Shown in pieces: positions 11,823-22,400 of a DNA stretch of 64,000 nt. The stretch is from Hermodice carunculata. Taxonomy: Eukaryota; Annelida; Polychaeta; Eunicida; Amphinomidae. The notes beneath the pieces are model-generated. The model did no database searches. It worked only from the letters and a program-made list of their open reading frames with translations, and was not told the DNA's origin. The stretch's first letter is position 1; the number at the start of each line of letters is the position of its first letter. The stretch lies in contig OZ026628.1 in assembly GCA_964020975.1 (NCBI GenBank), forward strand, positions 63,182,883-63,246,882. Direction: 5' to 3'. Made by a program: the position numbers and the translations under genes.

Positions 11823-12663
11823 TCTATTTTGTGTATATGAATATAGTATAAAGTGGCATTTTGAACATAATTTTTAAAAAATCAACGGTGCTTGTAATTA
11901 ATGAAAGTAAACAAGAGAGAGAGAAACAAAGTAAAATAAAAAAAAAAAAGAAATTAAAATTGGCTCCAATAACATTAAAGAGCAGGATACCTATACACAT
12001 GTTGGTGTTGATCTCCATGTAGATGAACTGCATGTAGATAAGATTAATGATCATATCAGCAATAGAAGAGGTGCACTGTATGCTTCAACAGGGTCGGGTA
12101 TACGCAAGGGTGGAATTAACCTTTTGACTGGTGGAAGAATTTACAGGTCAATATGTTTACCGATCATGTTGTATGGAAGTGAGTTATGGATTCTCTCACA
12201 TCGGCAGATGAATATATTCGGTGTTGCACACACACAGGCGGCGAGACGTGTTCAAAGTCTCCCCAAGAAATCAGCAAATGCTGGGGTGTTAAGTACCTTG
12301 GGTTGGTATACAGTTGAGGGCGAAATTGCATTCAAACAACTAACCTTTTGCGCTAATTTGTTGAGATTACCTGCTTGTGCGAGGAAAAGAAATCTGTTCG
12401 AGACACATCTATATACATTTAGGTGTGGGTCACTTAGTTTATCACATTGTGTATCTGGAAGTATAGTACGGGTCCTAATGAAGTATGACCTATTTGAACG
12501 TGTTTTTGAGATACTCAACAGTGGGTCTGTATTCCCTAGCAAAAGTGTTTGGAAACAAGAAATTAGAAACATAATATTCCAAGATGAGAGGAGAACATGG
12601 GAAATTGCAATGCAGTTAAACACGAAATTAGACATTTTTAGGCATGTCATACAAACAAGAGCG
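11823..12663 (+). mobile_element. LINE copy 2, truncated at both ends
   Basis: This is the same family as 1-1725. It begins abruptly at the position equivalent to about base 142 of copy 1, directly after inverted satellite, which is consistent with 5' truncation on insertion. It ends at the equivalent of about base 962, where a hairpin-ended tandem-unit element starts. The missing 3' part is not found on the far side of that element (15136 onward is satellite), so a deletion or rearrangement followed. The two copies are close in sequence, with scattered substitutions and small indels. Confidence 0.85.
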
Positions 12664-12666
12664 TAG
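12124..12666 (+). pseudogene. LINE post-RT region, copy 2 (open over 180 codons)
   Basis: Open reading frame covering the region after the RT catalytic core: IYRSICLPIMLYGSELWILS, ARRVQSLPKK, LGWYTVEGEIAFKQLTF and ERRTWEIAMQLNTKLDIFRH. It matches copy 1 (476-940) along its length and stays open slightly further. Its last codons run into the following element, so the natural C-terminus with its Cys/His motif is absent. The 142-codon minus-strand frame over the same bases is only the antisense shadow. Confidence 0.8.
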
Positions 12667-15135
12667 GGTGAACAGCCCATGCTCAGCTGATCTTGACATT
12701 CATCACACTTGCAGATCTATGAACTTGGGAAAGGATCAAGGTCACCCATGTTCTGAGTAAGTCTGACCATTATAAAAGAACACTAACATGTGCAACATCA
12801 AGTTTCAAGTAGTTCTCAAGTTATAATGAAGAGTAAAATTCATGTATGTTGCAATGTGACCCCAGAAATGAGGTCAAAGTCATTCATGTACTGTCTGAGC
12901 ATGACCTTCATAAAAAAACATTAACATGTGCAACATCACAGTACTAACTCAAAACAGATCTCAAGTTATCAAGTAAACAGTCAATTTCGTGTCAGTTGTC
13001 CTGTGAATTAGCATTAGAATGCCCATTGACTTACATAATAATTAATAGGAAAGCTGCATAGACTGGCCAGTACCCGAATTGAAAATCCTTAAAAATCAGG
13101 AATCCAAAGCAGTGCCACCTAGTAAACAACTTTGTTTTACCCTTCCACAAGAACATATCCATCACATTTCAGCTTAATCTGAGCGACGGTTCTGAGAACA
13201 AGTGAAAAATAGCAAAACCATACAAAAAATGTAGAAAAAAATTGCATCACCACCTGGTGAACAAATTGGGAACTAGGTGTCCCTGGGAGTGTCTAAGTAC
13301 AATATCAAAGCGATTGGGTGAGGGGTTTCAGACAAGAAGAGTTTTTAAGGTCTGCCCCCCCCCCCAAAAAAAAAGAACCAAAAAAAATCATAAAAAGTCC
13401 AAAAATCAATAATGCGTGACCATTGAACAAACTTGGTAGAGATCCACCCAAGGCACATCCCCACCAAGTTTGAAGTTAATTTGGCCAAAATCATTTAAGT
13501 TTTAACCATTACACGAAATTCCCATGTTAAACTTTCCCATTAAAACTTTTGTTAAGATTAAAAAAAAAAAAAAATCATAAAAAAATCCAAAATTCATTGG
13601 AAAATGACCATTGGAACAAACCTGGTACAACCCACCCAAGGTACATCCCCGCCAAGTTTGAAGTAAATCTGGATGAGGTTTTGGAGAATTCGAAAATGAA
13701 AATAAGCATTAGTATGCCCATCAACTTACATGGTAATCAATAGGAAAGGTGCATTTACCGAAAAGTAGCCAAATTGAAAAAAAAATCATTAAACATCAGG
13801 AATCCGCAGCATTCCCACATAGTGAACAACATTGTTTGACCCTGCCACAAAGAACATATCCACCACGTTTAAGTTTAATCTCAGTGACAGTCATGGCGAA
13901 AAGGTCGAGAATGGCTATAACACACTCAGAAACACACACACACACAAAAAAAGTCAAAAAAAAATATTAAAAAATTTGCAGGGCCCCCTGGTGTACAAAT
14001 TAAGAACAAGGAGTCCCTTGGTGTCTGCCTGTGTGATATCAAAGCAATTGGGTAAGCAGTTTCCAAGTAGACGATGTTTTAAGATTTGTCCAAAAAGAAG
14101 AAAAAAAAATCATTAAAATCCAAAAAATCACTGGAGCATGAACATACCTGGTAGAAACCCACCTAAGGTACATTGCCACCAAGTTTGAAGTTGATCTTGA
14201 TGACGGTTTTGGATGAGAAGTCTAAAATGTGAATTAGCATTAGAATGTTCATTGACTTCCATAGTAAACAATAGAAACGGTGCATTGCCCGATATGAACC
14301 CGAATTGACAAAATCGTAAAAAATTCAAGAATCTGCAGGATTCACACATTGTGGACAACTTTGTTTGACCCTTCCATAAGGAACATATCCACCATGTTTC
14401 AGCTCAGTGACGATTCTGAAGAAGTCAAAAATGGCTATAACACACAAAAATTCATAAAAATTAGAAAAAGATTGCAGCGCCACCTGGTGAATAAATTAAG
14501 AATAAAGATTCCCTTGGTGTTTTCCTGTGTGATTTCAAAGCAATTGGGTAAGTGGTTTCAGAGAAAAAGATTTTTTGAAATTTGTCCAAAAACAGAACCA
14601 AAATATTCATTAAAAATCCAAAAATCACTGTAGCATGACCATTTAAACAAACCTGGTAAAAACCTATCCAAGGTACATTGCCACCAAGTTCGAAGTTACT
14701 CTGGATGACGGTTCAGGAGAAGAAGTCGAAAATGTGAATTAATATTAGAATGCTCATTGCCTTTATAGTAATCAATAGGAAAGCTACATTGACCGATAAG
14801 TACCCGAATTGAGAAAAGCGTTAAAAATCAGGAATCTGCAGCATTCCCATATAGTGAACAACTTTGTTTGATCCTTTTACAAGGAACAAATCCACCTTGT
14901 TTCAGATTAATTTGAGTGACGGTTCTGAAGAAGAAGTCGAAAATAACTATAACACACAAAACTTCATAAAAATTTTTTAAAAAATTGCAGTGCCACTTGG
15001 TGAAAAAATTAAGAAGTAAGAGTCCCAGGAAGTGTTCCTGTGTGATATCAAAGCAATTGGGTAAGCGCTTTCAGAGAAGATTTTTTAAAATTTACCCATG
15101 AAAGAACAAAAAAATACATTAAAACAAAAAATCAC
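12664..15135 (+). mobile_element. Helentron/pearl-like non-autonomous element, copy 1, 3' end missing
   Basis: The element starts near 12666 with GTGAACAGCCCATGCTCAGC. Its first 380 or so bases match copy 2 (16430 onward) almost base for base. They carry AAGGTCA/AGGTCA motifs (near 12738 and 12870). The body is a tandem array of about 490-530-bp units. Landmarks are 'GACCAT..GAACAAA.CTGGTA' near 13607, 14137 and 14634, 'TTGACTTCCATAGTAAT', and 'GCGCCACCTGGTG'. The expected 3' hairpin (CAGCTGACTGACAAGTCAGC) is absent; the element runs into inverted satellite at about 15136. It carries no coding sequence. Family assignment rests on the hairpin end and tandem units seen in copy 2 and is inference. 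Confidence 0.7.
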
Positions 15136-15352
15136 TTAGATAGTAATATTAATGAATATTTTCAAAAAATTAAAATAAAAATTGTTTTGATAAGTATGAT
15201 ACCCACCTGTTTGGAAAGATAGCAATACCAATGAATATTGTCTAAAAATTATTATATTAAATTATTTTGATAATTGCAGCAATAGAAGGATGACGACTTA
15301 ATTTTAGTGGTCATCCTATTGCTGAGAATTTGATCATTTGCATAAACATTTA
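15136..15352 (-). repeat. Inverted satellite fragment (about one monomer)
   Basis: Just over one ~178-bp satellite monomer in minus orientation. Its core at about 15280-15322 is an imperfect palindrome, with AAGGATGAC opposite GTCATCC across a 15-base centre. It is the residue of the inverted block at 10.66-11.82 kb, separated from it by the LINE and the tandem-unit element. Confidence 0.75.
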
Positions 15353-15959
15353 ACCAGGATGAGATTCTGCCCTAATAAACCCAACTTTGGTCATACCTAG
15401 GGTTCTACATACAACCTCGGGTGAGCACATCTCCCAGGTATCAGATAAATTTGTTTGTTTATGCTAGTATATCTGATTAGGCCACCGAGCACGGCAGCAG
15501 GGGTCACTGCGATTAGCACTTTTATTTGTGCAAAAACCGCCTGGGCACAAACGCAGAAATGTAGGTCACACCTTGATATGCTTGCGGTGGACCCTGGAAA
15601 GCTAGTTTCAGAAATATGTAGTCACATGTAAGTCAAACCAACACTACAAAGTATAAATATTGCTAAGTTGTTACTAGAATTATAAAGGGGAAATTTCTAC
15701 GCATACAACTGTTACGTGGACATCCACTGTCTCATATTATAATCGGTTGTTATGGTGCAGATGAATATCTAGCAAATGATATAGTGCATCAGGCACAGGA
15801 TAGCCAGGTTTTTCAGCATGTGGTTGTGCATCTGGACGTGTTTGAATTTTTTTGCAAAGTTTATTGGTGAAGTAGGATTATCGATTGCTTGGTTCTAAAC
15901 CGATTTTGATGAAGCGCTAGTCACGCCAAAAGGCAGCACCATGGAGAAATTGTTTGTTG
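15353..15959. other. Unassigned sequence, less AT-rich
   Basis: Non-satellite sequence with a more balanced base composition than its surroundings. It may belong to the 5' region of the LINE relic that follows, but I see no diagnostic motif, tRNA-like box or convincing reading frame. Confidence 0.3.
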
Positions 15960-16429
15960 GGCAGAAGGTTCAATCGTTGGACCAGTTAAGGGAGATGGAT
16001 AATTATGTGATCAAGGAACCTACTTGTTACAAAGGAGCCAATGGAATTCTCAAGGAGCCAAGGGAACTCTCATTGACTTATTTCTAACAAATAGGTCATT
16101 ATCTTTTAAGGACATTGGCTCTTTCGACTGTGGTCTTAGTGACTTCCACCATCTAATATAGGCCTATACCTCAACACGTGTACAGCCCCCTGCAAGGGAG
16201 CCTAAATCATTACCTTCAGATCTTATACGCATTTCAATGAACAGAATTTCTTATCAATCTAAGAAAGGGCTCCCTTGCATGTACCTGATATATTTGACGA
16301 TGTTGAAGACTCCTATTGGGCTTACTCTGCTGGTCAAGAAGATCATGGATTAGCATGCTCCTATGAAAACCAAAAGAGTCAGAGCCCAGCAAGCACTTAC
16401 AGCTACAGAAAAACATTCTCAAATAAGAG
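15960..16429 (+). pseudogene. LINE endonuclease C-terminal part, broken
   Basis: Characteristic APE-type endonuclease sequence of a LINE can be read in changing frames: IKEPTCYKGANG, then LIDLFLTNRSLSFKDIGSFD and CGLSDFHHLI, then IFDDVEDSYWAYS and HAPMKTKRVRAQQ. A 20-bp imperfect tandem duplication (AAGGAGCCAATGGAATTCTC, then AAGGAGCCAAGGGAACTCTC) shifts the frame near 16040. Further stops follow. The relic is interrupted at 16429 by a hairpin-ended element and resumes at about 18562 with the endonuclease-RT linker. Confidence 0.8.
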
Positions 16430-18497
16430 GGCTGTGTGAACAGCCCATGCTCAGCTGATCTTGACATTCATCACACTTGCAGATCTATGAACTTGGGAAA
16501 GGATCAAGGTCACCCATGTTCTGAGTAAGTCTGACCATTATAAAAGAACGCTAACATGTGCAACATCAAGTTTCAAGTAGTTCTCAAGTTATAATGAAGA
16601 GTAAAATTCATGTATGTTGCAATGTGACCCCAGAAATGAGGTCAAAGTCATTCATGTACTGTCTGAGCATGACCTTCATACAAAAACATTAACATGTGCA
16701 ACATCACAGTACTAACTCAAAACAGATCTCAAGTTATCAAGTAAACAGTCAATTTTGTGTCAGTTGTCCTGTGAATTAGCACTAGAATACCCATTGACTT
16801 CCATAGTAATCAATAGGAAAGCTGCATTGATTGATAAGTACCCAAGTTGAAAATACTTAAACGTCAGGAATCTAAAGCAGTGCCACCTAGTAAACAACTT
16901 TGTTTTGACCGTTCCACAAGAACATATCCATCACATTTCACTTCAATCTGAGTGACAGTTCTGAGAACAAGTGAAAAATAACAAAACCATATAAAAAATT
17001 CATAAAAAAATAGAAAAAATTGCAGTGCTACCTGGTGAACAAATTGGGAACTATGTGTCCCTGCGAGTGTCTATGAACGATATCAAAACAACTGGGTGAG
17101 CAGTTTCACTGGTGAAGAGTTTTTAAGGTTTGCCCCCAAAAATCGAAAAAAAATCAAAAAAATTCCAAAAATCAATAGAGCGTGACCATTTGAACAAATT
17201 TGGTAGAGATCTACCCAAGGCACATCCCCACGTAGTTTGAAGTAAATCTGGCCAAAATTATTTAAGTTATGACCATTACAAGAAATTCCCATGTTAAAAC
17301 TTTTGTAAAGATTTTTGAAAAAACAATCATAAAAAAAAACAAAATTCATTGGAACATGACCATTGGAACAAACTTGGTAGACACCCACCCAAGGTACATC
17401 CCCACCAAGTTTGAAGTTAATCTGCATGACGGTTTTGGAGAAGAAGTCGCAAATGTGAATTAGCATTAGCATACTCATTGACTTCCATAGTAATCAATAG
17501 GAAAGCTGCATTAACCGATAAGTACCCGAATGGAAAAAATTGTTAAAAATCAGGAAACGGCAGCATTCTCACATAGTGAACAATTTTGTTTGACCCTTCT
17601 ACGAGAAACATATCCACCACGTTTCAGCTTAATCTGAGTAACAGTTCTGGAGAAGAAGTCAAAAATAGCTGGAACACACAAAAATTCATAAAAAACTACT
17701 AAAAAATTGCAGCGCCACCTGGTCAACAAATTAAGAACACAAAGTCCCTAGGTGTCTTCTCGTGTGATATCAGAGTGATTGAGTTAGCGGTTTTGGAGAA
17801 AAAGATTTTTTAAGATTTGTCCAAACCCCCCCCCCCAAAAAAAATTCATTAAAAATCCAAAAATCACTGGAACATAACTATTTGAACAAACCTGGTAGAC
17901 ACCCACCCAAGGTACATCCCCACCAAGTTTGAAGTTAATCTGCATGACGGTTTTGGAGAAGAAGTTGGAAATGTGAAATAGAATTAGAATGCTCATTGAC
18001 TTCCATAGTAATCAAGAAGAAAGCTGCATTGACCGATATGTACCCGAATAGAAAAAATCGTTAAAAATCAGGAATCTGCAGCATTCTCACATAGTGAACA
18101 ATTTTGTTTGACCCTTCTAAAAGGAACATATCCACTATGTTTCAGCTTAATTTTGAGTGACGGTTCTGGAGAAGAAGTCGAAAATAGCTATAACACACAA
18201 AACTTCATAAAAAAATAGAAAAAAAATTGCAGCTCCACGTGATGAACAAATTAAGAACTAGGTGTTCCAGGAAGTGTTTCTGTGTGATATCAAAGTAATT
18301 GGGTGAGTGGTTTCAGAGAAGAAGATTTATTAAGATTTGCCCAAAAAAGAACAAAAAAATTCATTAAAAATCCAGAAATCAATGGACCGTGACTATTTGA
18401 ACAAACTTGGTAGAGACTCACCCAAGGCACATCCCCACCAGGTTTGAAGTGGATCTGGCAGACGGTTTCGGAGAAGAAGTCTAAAATATAAATTGTT

Positions 18498-18518
18498 GAC
18501 GGACGGACGACGGACGGA
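18498..18518 (+). repeat. GACG-type microsatellite next to element 3' end
   Basis: Short GGAC/GACG-rich run just before the terminal hairpin of copy 2. A related run (ATGGACGGACGGATGGAC) lies before the hairpin at 63502, so it is a conserved part of the element end. Confidence 0.75.
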
Positions 18519-18531
18519 GGACCATAAGATA

Positions 18532-18561
18532 AGCTCAGCTGACTGACAAGTCAGCTGAGCT
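18532..18561 (+). repeat. Perfect 13-bp terminal hairpin
   Basis: AGCTCAGCTGACT, loop GACA, AGTCAGCTGAGCT. The same hairpin, more or less decayed, ends the elements at 54112-54140, 62539-62568 and 63502-63535, which marks it as the family's 3' terminus. Confidence 0.9.
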
Positions 18562-19172
18562 AAAAACGAATGTTGCAAAATGTTTTCTTTAAATGCAAAA
18601 CGTCATGAAAAAGCACATAAATGGGAACAGTTCCATAAGCAACGAAACAGGTGTACCATCTGATAGGCAATATAATCAGACAATGTTTCAATGAGCGCTG
18701 TAGTGGCGAACCATCAAGTAACAAATTTTGGTCAACCATCATACCATTTCTCTCAAATAAGGGCCCCAGCGATCATGGAAATATTATTCTGTTTGAGGAT
18801 GCTACACTTGTTTCTGATCTAGAAAAAGTGTGTTACATTTTCAATGATCATTATGTAAACATTGCCCAAAATAATGGTCTTATGCCTAGCTCTGACCAAC
18901 CAGTGAATGACATGGAAACTTACGGTGATAACCCTAGTGTCCAAGCCACATACGATGATACAAACACACTAACAAACAGTTTTAATTCTCAGGAAGTTGG
19001 AAGTCATGAGATTTAAAATAAATTATCACAAAATAACCCTTAAATATTACATCCCTCTGTAAAAAAACCAGCCAGACAATTAAATGTTCTCAGACAAATC
19101 AGCTCATATTTTGACGAGATGTCCTAACTTTTGATTTTCAGGTCTTTTATTCCTTCAAATTTTAATCATTAA
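18562..19172 (+). pseudogene. LINE endonuclease-RT linker plus post-RT scrap, internally deleted
   Basis: This continues the LINE relic after the inserted element. The region 18575-19016 encodes RHEKAHKWEQFHKQRNRCTI in one frame and, after a frame change near 18660, FWSTIIPFLSNKG and VCYIFNDHYVNIA. That is the typical spacer between LINE endonuclease and RT. Then, after only about 50 bases, 19067-19165 encodes PARQLNVLRQISSYFDEMS and FRSFIPSNFNH, which belong to the region after the RT. The RT core is therefore deleted. Two in-frame stops lie in the last segment. Confidence 0.75.
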
Positions 19173-19212
19173 TCAGGGAGGCAATAATCTCATGTATACC
19201 CGTTTTGAAGAA

Positions 19213-19445
19213 TTAGGTACTTAAAGTGTCAAGACTTGTTGCACAAACTTGTATGTTCAAATATTGATGGAATATTGCTTGACTGATTAACTGCAGAAAG
19301 ATAACCACCAAGTATGATAATCTCAGACCCTTCAGCACATACGGAGTCAATTTGAGACTGAAGGTAATGAATGTCATCCACTGGGGGGGGGGGGGGCTAC
19401 AAGGTGGTCTGTGAACACCGCCACTCTCCAATATATACAAACTTA
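19213..19445 (-). pseudogene. LINE endonuclease fragment (minus strand)
   Basis: The minus strand encodes GGVHRPPCSP followed, in another frame, by DDIHYLQSQIDSVCAEGSEI and IILGGYLSAVNQ. These are the conserved xYRPP and SEIIxxGDFN blocks of the LINE APE endonuclease. A run of C on this strand (G on the plus strand, near 19383-19396) separates the two blocks and throws the frame. It lies opposite in orientation to the LINE relic ending at 19172. Confidence 0.7.
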
Positions 19446-19486
19446 AAATTGTCAGTGCAACATATACAATGTGTATGTGCTGTGCA

Positions 19487-22400
19487 TAGACAAAATTTCT
19501 TCATATTTATATGCTTTTTATTACATAGGTTCTACCGCACTTTACGCATATCATACTTCTTTTTTGTTTGGAAGTGATCAAAATTTAAAACTAGGAGGAC
19601 AAGTAGTTGTCTTCAATCATCCCCCTATTGCTATATTGAACAAAACTTTACACAATAAAAACTTTATAAAATATAGCACATAACTATAAAAATTCATTTA
19701 CTCAGGTGTTGAACATGTTTCATCTATACTGTTCTAAGATTGCTTCGAAATGACCAAAATATCAGCAATACGAAGATCACTAGTTCCAGCAGTCTTCTTT
19801 CTATGGCTACAAGTATTAACAGAAAATTACTTTACAAATTATAAAAAATATTCATTCATATTACTATGACCTGGTTTTTAGAAAGGTGCTACGGTGCTTC
19901 TTGCATATCATACTTTTATTTTAGGAAATTATCAAAATGTCAACAACATGAGGACCAGTTCTTGCTGCCAATCGTCCTACTGTAGCTGAATTTATCAAAC
20001 ATTTTACAAACCACACTATAAACGATACACCATCGTCTAAATGTAACCTCTCTTCATTCAGGTTCTGTTCATACTACATGCCTAGCATACTCTCAGTCTT
20101 TTTTTTTGGAAATGACCAAAGTATCTGCAATAGGAGGACCACTAGGTTTTAGTAGTCAGGTTTATATTGCTGCAGAAATCAATTAATTTCACATCATAAT
20201 TTTTAGGCAAAATTCATTCAAATTTCTATGTTGTGTATTAAATAGGTTCTACCCCACTTTACGCACATCATGCTTCTTTATTTTTCTTTTCTTTCTTTTT
20301 TTTTGGGAGTGATCAAAATTGAAAAACTAGGAGGACAAGTAGTTGTCTTCAATCATCACCCTATTGCTAAATTCAACAAACTATTACACAATATAAACTT
20401 TTTTAAATACGCAACTACGCAGATATAATATTTCATTTATTCAGGTGTTGAACATATTTCATCAATATTGTACTTAGTTTTCCTTGAAATGACGAAAATA
20501 TCAGAAATACAAAGATCACCAGTTTCAACAGTCTTCCTCCTATGCCTTCAAGCATTAAAACAACTTTACTTGACAAATTTTTGACGATATACATTCATAT
20601 TACTATGATTTGGTTTTTAGAAAGATGTGCTACCATGCTTCTATCAAAACAACAACAACAAAAGGATCAGTGCTTGTTGACAGTCCTCCTCCTGTTTGTT
20701 CAATTTATCAAAACATTTTACAATATATACTGCAAAATATTTACATCAGTATGACTATAAACTTTAATCTATTGAGGATTTGAACATACTTTTTGAATTG
20801 CCGTTCTCACAGTTCAATGGAAATGAACAAAACATCAGCAATAGGAGACCACTAGGTTTCAAGAGTCTACCTTCTACTGCTGTAATTATCAAAACAGTTT
20901 AAATTATAATTGTTAGAAAATATTCATTTGTATTATGATTTTTGGAAACAGGTGGTAGCACGTGTCATGCTTATCATACTTATATTTTATGGCAATGATA
21001 AACAGTTCAACAATACGAGGACCATTGGTTATCGCCAATTGTCCTTCTATAGCTGAATTTATCAAAACATTTTACAAAACACACTATAGAAGATTCACAA
21101 TCGTCTAACTGTAACTTTTTTTATTAAGGATTTGTTCATACTTCACGCATAGCATTCTCACAGTTTTTTGGGAAATAACCTAAACTTCTGCAAATGGAGC
21201 ACCACTAGGTTTTAGTAGTCAGGTTTCTATTGTTGCAGATATCTATACAGTTTTACACGATAACTTTTAGAGAAAATTCATTCATATTTGCATGCCTTTT
21301 ATTAAATTGGTTCTACCACACTTTACGCATATCATACTTCTTTTTTGGTTTGGAAGTGATCAAAATTGAAAAACTAGCAAGACAAGTTGTTATGTTCAAT
21401 CATCCCCCTATTGCTATATTGAACAAAATTTTACACAATAAAAACTTTATAACATATTCAAACACATAACTATAAAAATTCATTTATTTAGGTGTTGAAC
21501 ATGTTTCATCTATACTGTACTAAGATTTCCACGAAATGACCAAATTATCAGCAATACGAAGATCACTAGTTCCAACAGTTTTCTTTCTATGGCTACAAGT
21601 ATTAAAACAAAATCACTTTACACATTTTCGACAATATTCATTCATATTACTATGATTTGGTTTTTAGAAAGGTGCTACCATGCTTCTTGCATATCATACT
21701 TTATTTTAGGAAATTATCAAAATGTCAAATACATGAGGAACAGTATTTGTTACCAATCGTCCTACTGTAGCTGAATTTATAAAAGAATGTTACAAATCAC
21801 ACTATAAATGATACACCATCCTCTAACTGTAACCTTTTTTATTCAGGTTCTGTTCATACTTCTTGCATAGCGTACTCTCAGTTTTTTGGGGAAATAACCA
21901 AAATATCTGCGATAGGTGGACCACTAGGTTTCGAGAGTCTACCTCCTCCTCCTGTAATTATTAAAATAGTTTACATTATAATTTGTAGAAAATATTGATT
22001 CATGTTATGATCTTTTTGGAAACTGGTTGTAGCACGTGTCATGCTCAACATATGTATATTTTATGGAAATGATAAACAATTCAACAATAGGAGGACCATT
22101 GGTTATTGCCAATCGTCCTTCTATAGCTAAATTTATCAAAACATTTTACAAAACACACTATAAAGGATTCACAATCGTCTAACTGTAACCTCTTTTTATT
22201 CAGCTTCTGTTCATACTTCATGGATAGCGTATTCACAGTTTTTTAGGAAACGACCTAAAAATCTGCAAAAGGAGAACCACTAGGGTTTAGTAGTAAGGTT
22301 TCTATTGTTGCAGATATCTATACATTTTTACATGATAACTTTTACATAAATTTCGTTTATATTTACATGCTTTTTATTAAATAGGTTCTACCACACTTTA

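Larger units (their letters stand above)
16430..18561 (+). mobile_element. Helentron/pearl-like non-autonomous element, copy 2, complete
   Basis: This is a complete 2.1-kb element. The 5' end forms a small hairpin (GGGCTG-TGTGAA-CAGCCC) followed by GCTCAGCTGA. The 3' end has a (GACG)n-like run (18498-18518) and then a perfect hairpin at 18532-18561. The 10-bp GCTCAGCTGA near the 5' end recurs inverted at the 3' end, giving short subterminal inverted repeats. The body holds tandem units of about 515 bp (landmarks near 17357, 17876 and 18390). A 3' hairpin, short inverted termini and internal tandem units fit non-autonomous Helentrons, including 'pearl' elements of bivalves. No replicase/helicase is present. 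It sits inside a LINE, between the endonuclease and RT parts. Confidence 0.75.

Noticed and set aside
12252-12680. 142-codon minus-strand frame.
   Set aside because: It is antisense to the LINE post-RT coding region, whose plus-strand motifs are clear; a parallel antisense frame exists in copy 1.
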